6,109 bases of DNA from Caldifarciminota bacterium (GTDB taxonomy: Bacteria; Hydrothermota; Tepidihabitantia; B3-TA06). The notes beneath the pieces are model-generated. The model was not told the DNA's origin. It worked only from the letters and a program-made list of their open reading frames with translations, and ran no database searches. Below, one piece after another: positions 1 through 5,404 of the stretch (positions within the stretch are counted from its first letter, which is position 1; each line of letters opens with the position of its first letter). Both the position numbers and the translations under genes were made by a program. The stretch is taken from assembly GCA_014729665.1 (NCBI GenBank), contig WJJO01000343.1:1-6109 (forward strand), given 5' to 3'.

Positions 1-249
1 ATAGAGGCCCTGCTGGATATGGGTTTTGAGATAACCAGGGATAACGGTAAAGAAAAAACCTTAAGCGACGGCGATCATGAACTTACCGTTAGCCGGGGTA
101 AAATCCCCGAAGACTCGGAGAAACAGATGCGAGAAGCACTTCGCCCTATCTTCAGAAGGTATTCGGGAACAACCACCCTTACCGGAAACCTGAACCGTAT
201 TACTGGATGGCTGGATAGGCCTTCACGAAGCAGAAAACGACTGATTTAA
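1..249 (+). CDS. 3' end of a hypothetical protein, possibly HicA-like fold (5' partial)
   Basis: The frame is open from the first base and ends at TAA 247-249, so at least 82 codons of a gene starting upstream are present. An ATG at 19 lies in frame but has no well-placed Shine-Dalgarno sequence, and the residues before it (IEALLD) continue a plausible helix, so I treat the gene as truncated by the window edge. I do not recognise the protein. The pattern I-x2-L-x3-GF-x-I, then a short polar beta-hairpin-like stretch ending TVSRGKIP, then a charged helix, loosely recalls the HicA/YcfA dsRBD-like fold. The catalytic His of HicA toxins is not evident, however. The tail (about residues 51-82) is basic and rich in Ser, Thr and Arg. 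It is followed after 13 bp by the proline-rich gene, apparently in the same operon. Confidence 0.55.
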   Translation: MEALLDMGFEITRDNGKEKTLSDGDHELTVSRGKIPEDSEKQMREALRPIFRRYSGTTTLTGNLNRITGWLDRPSRSRKRLI

Positions 250-251
250 TC

Positions 252-257
252 GAGGAG
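252..257 (+). promoter_or_regulatory. Ribosome binding site GAGGAG that sets the start at 263
   Basis: GAGGAG stands 5 nt before ATG 263 but only 2 nt before the overlapping GTG at 260. The spacing favours ATG as the start of the proline-rich gene. Confidence 0.6.
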
Positions 258-262
258 CTGTG

Positions 263-457
263 ATGTATCCACCACGGAAACCGCCCAAAAGACCGCCCAC
301 CGTTCCCCCTGAGCCGCCTCCACCTGAAGAACCGCCCGAACCACCTCCACCTTCTCCGCCCAAACCACCTCCAAAGAAACCACCCGAGCCTCCCAAGGTG
401 CCGCCAAAAGGAGATAAAAAAGACGACCAGGAAGAAAAGAAGAATAAGGAAAAGTAG
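263..457 (+). CDS. Proline-rich microprotein with charged C-terminal tail
   Basis: This 64-residue protein has no recognised family. Residues 3-48 contain 29 prolines, every one in a run of two to four, separated by one or two mostly charged residues (K, R, E) with a few S, T and V. Such a segment should form an extended polyproline II rod. Residues 49-64 are a Lys/Glu/Asp tail. There is no signal peptide, membrane segment or cysteine. All four proline codons are used (9 CCA, 7 CCC, 7 CCT, 6 CCG), which suggests the peptide is maintained by selection on protein rather than being a simple DNA repeat. Support for a real gene is a proper RBS, a preceding gene ending 13 bp upstream, and a stop directly abutting the ATG of the next gene. 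Translation through the PPP and PPPP runs would be expected to need EF-P or its archaeal/eukaryotic counterpart. A role as spacer, linker or scaffold is a guess. Confidence 0.6.
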   Translation: MYPPRKPPKRPPTVPPEPPPPEEPPEPPPPSPPKPPPKKPPEPPKVPPKGDKKDDQEEKKNKEK

Positions 458-745
458 ATGAGTAATTACAATAGAGATACGCATTTACCTGGTTGGAAGA
501 GGATCATCAATACACTCAAATGCTTCGGGTTCGGCATTTTAATCCGTGAACCTCATCAGACGGTTATGGGTAACGGGCAGTACAAGGTTCAGATACCGAA
601 AGTCTTGAAGCCTGGACACAGGCTCGATAGATTGATCTGGCAGTTGAAGATAAACCTCAACAGGCTTACCCGTACAAAACCAGGGGTACTCAAGCTCGAT
701 CCGGTAAGATTTTTCGCAGGGGATGATTGGAGAACACGTGGATAG
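458..745 (+). CDS. Hypothetical 95-residue basic protein, possibly HicA-like
   Basis: ATG 458 follows the previous stop with no gap and has an AAGGA site (446-450) 7 nt upstream, so a start here is well supported. The product is basic and has no signal peptide or clear membrane span. I do not recognise it with confidence. Residues 10-65 follow the order seen in HicA/YcfA mRNA interferase-like proteins: a leading LPGWKRIINTL helix, then GFGIL, a REPHQ segment whose His could match the HicA catalytic His, a hairpin ending KVQIP, and LKPGH before a second helix. The C-terminal 30 residues extend beyond a typical HicA. No HicB antitoxin-like gene is adjacent, so a toxin role is not supported by context. 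The gene ends 8 bp inside the phosphoesterase gene, suggesting coupled translation. Confidence 0.6.
   Translation: MSNYNRDTHLPGWKRIINTLKCFGFGILIREPHQTVMGNGQYKVQIPKVLKPGHRLDRLIWQLKINLNRLTRTKPGVLKLDPVRFFAGDDWRTRG
729..734 (+). promoter_or_regulatory. Ribosome binding site GGAGAA for GTG 738
   Basis: The GGAG core is 5 nt from GTG 738. The alternative ATG at 723 has AGGGG touching it with no spacer, which is unfavourable. Starting at 738 also places the conserved EYREKRNFGKTPEPSG block close to the N terminus, as in other LigD phosphoesterase proteins. Confidence 0.6.
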
Positions 746-1346
746 AAAAGATCCGCTTGCCGAGTACAGAGAGAAGCGCAATTTCGGCAAGACTCCAGAA
801 CCTTCCGGGAAGCCGGGACCGAAACACAAGAACCCGGTGTTCGTAATACAGAAGCACGATGCATCAAACCTCCATTACGATTTCCGGCTGGAGGTCGACG
901 GCGTATTGAAATCATGGGCGGTGCCCAAAGGGCCGTCCACCGATAAATCCGTAAAACGACTGGCTTTGCCCACCGAGGATCATCCTGCAGACTATGCGGA
1001 TTTCGAAGGTGTCATACCCGAAGGGGAGTACGGTGCAGGTACGGTCATGGTGTGGGACATCGGGCCCTACCGGAACCTGCGGGCGGAAAAGGAAGATGAT
1101 CCTGTGTCCATGCCGGAATCAGTTGAAGACGGCAAGGTGGAGGTTTGGCTGGAGGGCGAGAAGCTAAAAGGAGGATACGCCCTCATCCGGACCGGAAAGG
1201 GCAAGGATTCAAGGTGGCTTCTTATCAAGATGGACGACGAGGAAGCAGACGCCCGCAGGAACCCAGTGAGTACCGAGCCTGAATCCGTCATATCGGGCAG
1301 GAAGCTTGAAGAAATCCAAGCAGATGAAGGGGAAGCAGATGGGTAA
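738..1346 (+). CDS. Stand-alone LigD-type DNA 3'-phosphoesterase
   Basis: This 202-residue protein is the phosphoesterase (PE) domain of bacterial LigD encoded as its own gene. The family trims 3' ends at breaks: it removes a 3'-terminal ribonucleotide and then the 3'-phosphate, using a divalent metal, so the end can be extended or sealed in NHEJ. After the typical N-terminal block (EYREKRNFGKTPEPSG, residues 9-24) comes HDASNLHYDFR. His40, His46, Asp48 and Arg50 match the His42/His48/Asp50/Arg52 set of Pseudomonas LigD, and His82 and Tyr86 in DHPADY match His84/Tyr88. IPEGEYGAGTV (about 96-106) and the GGYALIRTG strand complete the domain. The last 30 residues are acidic and probably disordered. 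No polymerase or ligase domain is attached; a LigD-type ligase lies at 5405. The gene overlaps both neighbours by 8 bp. The start is GTG 738; ATG 723 would add five residues. Confidence 0.93.
   Translation: MDRKDPLAEYREKRNFGKTPEPSGKPGPKHKNPVFVIQKHDASNLHYDFRLEVDGVLKSWAVPKGPSTDKSVKRLALPTEDHPADYADFEGVIPEGEYGAGTVMVWDIGPYRNLRAEKEDDPVSMPESVEDGKVEVWLEGEKLKGGYALIRTGKGKDSRWLLIKMDDEEADARRNPVSTEPESVISGRKLEEIQADEGEADG
1328..1333 (+). promoter_or_regulatory. Ribosome binding site GGGG-type for ATG 1339
   Basis: AGGGGA lies 5 nt before ATG 1339, inside the end of the phosphoesterase gene. In-frame TTG 1306 and ATG 1324 have weaker upstream sites. Starting at 1339 puts the first beta strand of the metallophosphatase (SLTIIQLNDTHS) right at the N terminus, as expected. 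Confidence 0.6.
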
Positions 1347-2781
1347 AAGCCTGACCATAATCCAGCTCAACGACACCCACTCATATCTCGAACCCCATCC
1401 CGAGTATTTCTGGAAAGGGAACACTGCAGAGTACAGAACCGCAGGCGGATTCTCGCGGATAGCCGGGATGATAAATCGCATCCGCAAAGAGAATGAAGGC
1501 AGCGTGATGACTTTCGACTGCGGTGATACCTTCCACGGGACCTGTCCGGCGGTTGCAACCAGGGGTGAGGTGATGGTACCCATCCTCAACTCGATTGGTT
1601 TCGACGCGATGACCGCCCACTGGGAGTTCGCCTACGGCCCGGAAAGGTTCAAGGAGCTTGCAGGTCAGCTTTCCTATCCGATACTTGCCATAAACTGCTA
1701 TCACGAAGCATCAGATGAGCTGGTATTTGAACCCTACAGGATCAACGAAATAGGCGGTTTGCGTGTAGGCGTTATCGGAATTGCCGCAACCATCGTGGAC
1801 AAGGTTATGCCAAGCGAGTTCAGCAAAGGTATCTACTTCAGCCTGGGGAATGCAGAACTTCCCCGATACATCGATAAATTAAGAAACCAGGAGAAGGTCG
1901 ATCTTATCGTTGTGATCTCTCACCTGGGATTCCCCCAGGAAGCCAAACTGGCTCGGGAGGTTGAAGGTATTGACGTGTTGCTCTCCGGTCATACCCATAA
2001 CCGGATGTTCAAGCCTGCTCTAATTAACGATACCATCATCATCCAGTCGGGGTGCCATGGTTCTTTCCTGGGCAAGCTGGACGTGGAAGTGGAAAATAAA
2101 GGCGTCACCGGCTATCACCATGAGCTGATAGCGGTCGATAAGAGCGTGGAACCCGACCCACAGGTCGGGGAACTCGTAGATGAAGCACTGGCACCCTATC
2201 GGGGAGAGCTGTCCCGGGTGGCGGGCCAGACCCTGACTCCGCTTGACAGAAGCCTGGTCCTGGAATCGAGCATGGACAATCTCCTTCTCGATTCCCTTAT
2301 CGAGGAAACCGGCGTAGAGATGGCGTTCTCTAACGGCTGGCGCTACGGCGCGCCCATACCGCCCGGTCCGGTTACCCTCAACGATCTCTACAACATCATA
2401 CCAGTAAATCCTCCGGTATCTACCTGTGTACTCTCGGGAGAGGAGCTGTGGGCGATGATGGAGGAAAACCTGGAAAGAACCTTCTCCCGTGATCCTTACA
2501 AACAGATGGGAGGCTACGTCAAGAGATGTGCCGGCATAAACGTATACGCCAAGCTGGAGAATCCCAAGGGCGAACGCATTCAAAAGTTGTTCGCGGGCAA
2601 CCGGGAGGTGAAGGCCGATAAAACCTACCAGGCGGCCTTCGTGACTACGCAAGGTGTTCCTGCCAAGTACGGAAGCAGTAGAAAGGATTTGAAGACAGAC
2701 GCAATTACCGCGTTGCGGAAATATCTCGAGAAAAAAAGCCCTGTGAGCATAGGACTTCGCGGTTCGATCAGGGCGATTTAA
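1339..2781 (+). CDS. SoxB-like metallophosphoesterase (5'-nucleotidase superfamily)
   Basis: This 480-residue protein has the two-domain layout of the UshA/YfkN/SoxB family. The N-terminal catalytic domain (about 1-285) carries dinuclear-metal motifs: Asp12 and His14 (NDTHS), Asp63 (DCGDT), His195 (SHLG), and His218/His220 (GHTH). Where 5'-nucleotidases have GNHEFDYG it has AHWEFAYG (His94-Trp95-Glu96-Phe97): without gaps, the metal-binding Asn becomes His and the catalytic His becomes Trp, the SoxB thiosulfohydrolase signature as I recall it. The C-terminal domain (about 290-480) has NGWRYG in place of the nucleotidase NGGGIR loop, and DPYKQMGG, also recalling SoxB. SoxB releases sulfate from a thiosulfonate on carrier protein SoxYZ, in the periplasm. 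This protein has no signal peptide, so it should be cytoplasmic. The rhodanese and persulfide dioxygenase genes downstream favour a sulfur substrate. A phosphoester substrate is the main alternative. Family membership is firm; the reaction is not. Confidence 0.85.
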   Translation: MGKSLTIIQLNDTHSYLEPHPEYFWKGNTAEYRTAGGFSRIAGMINRIRKENEGSVMTFDCGDTFHGTCPAVATRGEVMVPILNSIGFDAMTAHWEFAYGPERFKELAGQLSYPILAINCYHEASDELVFEPYRINEIGGLRVGVIGIAATIVDKVMPSEFSKGIYFSLGNAELPRYIDKLRNQEKVDLIVVISHLGFPQEAKLAREVEGIDVLLSGHTHNRMFKPALINDTIIIQSGCHGSFLGKLDVEVENKGVTGYHHELIAVDKSVEPDPQVGELVDEALAPYRGELSRVAGQTLTPLDRSLVLESSMDNLLLDSLIEETGVEMAFSNGWRYGAPIPPGPVTLNDLYNIIPVNPPVSTCVLSGEELWAMMEENLERTFSRDPYKQMGGYVKRCAGINVYAKLENPKGERIQKLFAGNREVKADKTYQAAFVTTQGVPAKYGSSRKDLKTDAITALRKYLEKKSPVSIGLRGSIRAI

Positions 2782-2797
2782 AACAAAGGAGAAGAGT

Positions 2798-3664
2798 ATG
2801 TCAAAGAAATATCCACACGGCAAAGGACCCGTGAAATGGGTAGACGATTACTGGCTGGCGGAGCATCTCGATGATAAAATAATGATCCTCGATACCCAGC
2901 CCAACGTTCACGATTACATTCAAGAGCACATCCCCGGGGCCCGGTACATGAACCAGGGCCTTTTGAGGGTACCTATGGACGGGCTTCCGGCCCAGTACGT
3001 GCAGCCCGAGATTATCCAGATGCTTTTCAGAAGACTCGGTTTGAAGAAGGATATCCCGGTAGTTGTCTACACCGGCAAAGGCCCGTTCAAGGGCTGGGGC
3101 GACGGCCTGGAGCAGACCATGGTCTCCTATACCCTGGTAAGGTTCGGCCACGACAACGTCTACGTTCTCGACGGTGGAATAGACAAGTGGAAAGATAAAG
3201 GGAAGCCACTGGAGCAAACCTACCCCGACGTATCCGAATCCGATTTCGGGGTGGAGGTACGCTCCGATTACTTCATCGGATTCGATGAGTTCAAGGAGTT
3301 AAAAGATAAGGATAACGTGATTGTACTGGATGCCAGGCCTGCAGACGTGTACGAAGGCCAGGGTCCCTGGCGTAAACCCGGTCACATCCCGGGTGCGGTC
3401 AACCTTCCCTGGAAGAGCCTGATGGAAGATATTAATCCCACCCTTCTGAAATCGGATTCGGATATCCGTTCCATACTCGACAAACACGGTGTATCGCAAG
3501 ACAAACAGGTTGTCTGCTCCTGCGGTACAGGCAGGGAAGCAACCAACGAGTTCAACCTTCTTAACTTCTATCTTTCCTTCCCCAAGGTCAAGATATACGA
3601 AGGCTCCTTTACAGAGTGGGTTGCCCGTGATCAGGAAACGGTAACCGGCAAGAACCCGAGGTAG
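2798..3664 (+). CDS. sseA: Thiosulfate sulfurtransferase, two rhodanese domains
   Basis: This 288-residue cytoplasmic protein is a tandem-domain rhodanese, the usual size for SseA/TST proteins. It moves sulfane sulfur from a donor such as thiosulfate or a persulfide to a thiophilic acceptor through a cysteine persulfide. Domain 1 (about 12-140) has the rhodanese fold (MILDTQ, HIPGARYMN, YVLDGGIDKW), but its loop reads YTGKGP with no Cys, so it is structural, as usual. Domain 2 (about 160-280) has VIVLDARP, GHIPGAVNLPW and the active loop CGTGRE with Cys242. A second cysteine, Cys240, lies two residues earlier. The loop and following ATNEF and YEGSFTEW match a widespread SseA subgroup. ATG 2798 has AAAGGAG (2785-2791) 6 nt upstream. 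The dioxygenase gene starts 2 bp after its stop. The natural partner reaction is forming or using thiosulfate with sulfite made by that dioxygenase; the physiological direction is unknown. Confidence 0.92.
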   Translation: MSKKYPHGKGPVKWVDDYWLAEHLDDKIMILDTQPNVHDYIQEHIPGARYMNQGLLRVPMDGLPAQYVQPEIIQMLFRRLGLKKDIPVVVYTGKGPFKGWGDGLEQTMVSYTLVRFGHDNVYVLDGGIDKWKDKGKPLEQTYPDVSESDFGVEVRSDYFIGFDEFKELKDKDNVIVLDARPADVYEGQGPWRKPGHIPGAVNLPWKSLMEDINPTLLKSDSDIRSILDKHGVSQDKQVVCSCGTGREATNEFNLLNFYLSFPKVKIYEGSFTEWVARDQETVTGKNPR

Positions 3665-3666
3665 TA

Positions 3667-5040
3667 GTGCTTTTCGAACGCATCGAATCCGAAGGACTGG
3701 CACATTACTCCTACATGATAGGAGCAGGCACCACGGCGGTGGTCATTGACCCCCGCCGTGACTGCGGGGTGTACGTGGATCTCGTGCGGGAAAACGGGAT
3801 GCGGATAACACACATCCTCGAGACCCACCGTAACGAGGACTACGTCATCGGCTCAGCAGAACTGGCCGCAAGGACAGGCGCACAGATATGGCATGCCGAT
3901 TCCGAACTCCCCTATGCGTACGGCAAACCTGTTAAAGAGGATCAGGTCTGGAAGGTCGGTGCTTTTAAGATAAAAGCGCTCTCAACCCCCGGACATACTC
4001 CGGGTTCGATGAGTTATCTGCTTTACGATCCTGACGGTAACCCATGGGTGTGCTTTACAGGCGACGCACTTTTCGCAGGAGATGCGGGCAGGATCGACCT
4101 CATGGGAATGGACAAGGCGGAGAAGATGGCGGGCATGCTATATGAATCCATCTTCAAGAAGCTCCTTCCATTGGGAGACGGGGTTATAGTCTGTCCCGCC
4201 CACGGGTCCGGCTCGGTTTGCGGTTCCGAGATAGCTGAAAGAACCTGGACAACAATCGGCCTTGAACGCAGATACAATCCCAAACTCCAGTATAAGGACA
4301 AGAATGAGTTTATCTCTAACGTCGCAAAAGAGCTCGAACGCCCGCCCTACTTCAGGATGATGGAAAAACACAATCTGGAGGGCGCTCCAATCCTGGGTTC
4401 ACTGCCGGTTCCCCCGGCGCTTTCGGCAGCTGAGTTCTCCGATAAGATCAAGGATTCATTCATTCTTGATACCAGAATGGAGTTGGGGTTCGGTTCAGCT
4501 CATATCCCCTATTCGCAGTCCATATGGAAAGGAGGGTTGGCAAGCTTCGCAGGCTGGTTTATCCCATACGACAAACCCATACTTCTGGTGACCGAGGATA
4601 ACGACCCAGCCGATATCGTCAGGCGACTCGTCAGGATAGGCTACGATAGTATCGCAGGCGCGCTTGCAGGCGGAATGCTTTCATGGCACATGTCTGGAGA
4701 ACCCAGTTGTTCGATAAGGACAGTTAACGTGCAGGAACTTTGCCGGAAGCTGGATACCGGGGATAATACACTGATACTCGACGTGCGCGGTCCGGACGAA
4801 ATCGAATCCAGGGGCCGGATACCGGAAGCCCTTGAAATACACGTAACCCTGATTCCTGAACGCTTGGAGGAGATACCCAAGGATAAAAAGATCACCGTTT
4901 TCTGCGGATCGGGGATGCGCTCCATGATAGCAGCCTCGTTTCTAGCCAAACACGGTTACAACGATCTTAGGGTAGTTCTGGGCGGACTTTCGGGATGGAA
5001 CTCGGCATCCTGCCCCATAGACCTCAAGGAGAAGGATTGA
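3667..5040 (+). CDS. Persulfide dioxygenase-like metallo-beta-lactamase fold protein fused to two rhodanese domains
   Basis: This 457-residue protein has three domains. Residues 1-240 are a glyoxalase II-like metallo-beta-lactamase fold of the ETHE1/persulfide dioxygenase type, which oxidises a low-molecular-weight persulfide with O2 to sulfite using one iron. Likely iron ligands are His54 (THRNED), His110 (PGHTPGS) and Asp133 (TGDALFAGD); His179 is in PAHGSGS. The second and third residues of the classical HxHxDH zinc motif are Asn56 and Tyr59, consistent with a mononuclear site. Residues about 255-355 are a rhodanese-like domain whose loop is TEDNDPAD, with no Cys, so it is inactive. Residues about 360-452 are a second rhodanese with the active loop CGSGMR (Cys413). 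The order resembles CstB-like enzymes, which couple persulfide oxidation to thiosulfate formation. GTG 3667 has GAGG (3658-3661) 5 nt upstream and follows the sseA stop by 2 bp. Oxygen use implies at least microaerobic conditions. Confidence 0.88.
   Translation: MLFERIESEGLAHYSYMIGAGTTAVVIDPRRDCGVYVDLVRENGMRITHILETHRNEDYVIGSAELAARTGAQIWHADSELPYAYGKPVKEDQVWKVGAFKIKALSTPGHTPGSMSYLLYDPDGNPWVCFTGDALFAGDAGRIDLMGMDKAEKMAGMLYESIFKKLLPLGDGVIVCPAHGSGSVCGSEIAERTWTTIGLERRYNPKLQYKDKNEFISNVAKELERPPYFRMMEKHNLEGAPILGSLPVPPALSAAEFSDKIKDSFILDTRMELGFGSAHIPYSQSIWKGGLASFAGWFIPYDKPILLVTEDNDPADIVRRLVRIGYDSIAGALAGGMLSWHMSGEPSCSIRTVNVQELCRKLDTGDNTLILDVRGPDEIESRGRIPEALEIHVTLIPERLEEIPKDKKITVFCGSGMRSMIAASFLAKHGYNDLRVVLGGLSGWNSASCPIDLKEKD
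5026..5031 (+). promoter_or_regulatory. Ribosome binding site AAGGAG for TTG 5037
   Basis: AAGGAG stands 5 nt before TTG 5037, which overlaps the dioxygenase stop as TTGA. The in-frame ATG at 4995 lies deep inside the dioxygenase gene and would prepend 14 residues that do not look like the family. Confidence 0.65.
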
Positions 5041-5393
5041 AGGCTAAAGAATCCAACGAACGCATACTGCTCGCCCGTCAGCGCAACCTCCTGGCAGCGG
5101 AAAGAACCTTTTCGGCATGGATAAGAACCGGCATCGCTGCCCTGGCCGCGGGACTGGGCATAGCCGAGCTTTTATCCAAAACCGGCCCGTTAACCGGCTG
5201 GCTGGGTTTAATATTCACGGCTGCCGGCGCAGGGGTGTTCCTTTTAGCCCTATGGAGCTACTACCGGACCTGGAGGATTCTCGAGAACCATAGTCAAGAA
5301 AGAATAAGGATGACCCCGCTTTGGCTGTTGACTCTGTTGGTTTTGGTGCTTTCAGGTACCGCAGTACTTGTATTCATTGTTGTTTCAGGTTAG
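5037..5393 (+). CDS. DUF202 family small membrane protein
   Basis: This 118-residue protein begins with the hallmark DUF202 (YidH-like) segment: NERILLARQRNLLAAERTF (residues 7-25), followed by SAWIRTGIA leading into the first of three predicted membrane spans (about 30-46, 54-76 and 94-116). A basic loop (77-93) lies between spans 2 and 3. By the positive-inside rule the N terminus is probably cytoplasmic. The family has no established biochemical function; members are small inner-membrane proteins. The TTG start overlaps the dioxygenase stop by 4 bp and has a strong RBS, so translation is probably coupled to the sulfur cassette. It could anchor a partner or help handle a sulfur species at the membrane, but nothing in the sequence shows this. 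Confidence 0.88.
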   Translation: MKAKESNERILLARQRNLLAAERTFSAWIRTGIAALAAGLGIAELLSKTGPLTGWLGLIFTAAGAGVFLLALWSYYRTWRILENHSQERIRMTPLWLLTLLVLVLSGTAVLVFIVVSG

Positions 5394-5404
5394 AAAGGAG
5401 AAAC

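Noticed and set aside
263..410. CRISPR-like or simple tandem DNA repeat
   Set aside because: The CCN-rich stretch has no fixed unit or spacer; the regularity is at the peptide level with mixed codons.
200..484. Minus-strand ORF of 94 codons rich in Trp, Arg and Gly
   Set aside because: It is the complement of the proline-rich gene: CCN runs read as Gly, Arg and Trp codons. It has no supporting RBS context and opposes a well-packed operon.
458..745. Type II toxin-antitoxin (HicA-HicB) locus
   Set aside because: Only a faint HicA-like pattern is seen, no HicB-like gene is adjacent, and the packing with the repair gene does not look like a TA pair.
1306..1338. Upstream starts TTG 1306 or ATG 1324 for the SoxB-like gene
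   Set aside because: They add a lysine-rich stretch that is not a signal peptide and have poorer RBS placement than ATG 1339.
2020..2823. Minus-strand ORF of 267 codons
   Set aside because: It lies opposite the SoxB-like gene, whose motifs are unambiguous; the translated product shows no family pattern.
3299..3703. Minus-strand ORF of 134 codons
   Set aside because: Shadow of the rhodanese gene, with no recognisable domain.
3750..3769. Short GC-rich inverted repeat that could be a hairpin
   Set aside because: It lies inside the dioxygenase coding frame with no U-tract, so it is better explained as coding sequence.
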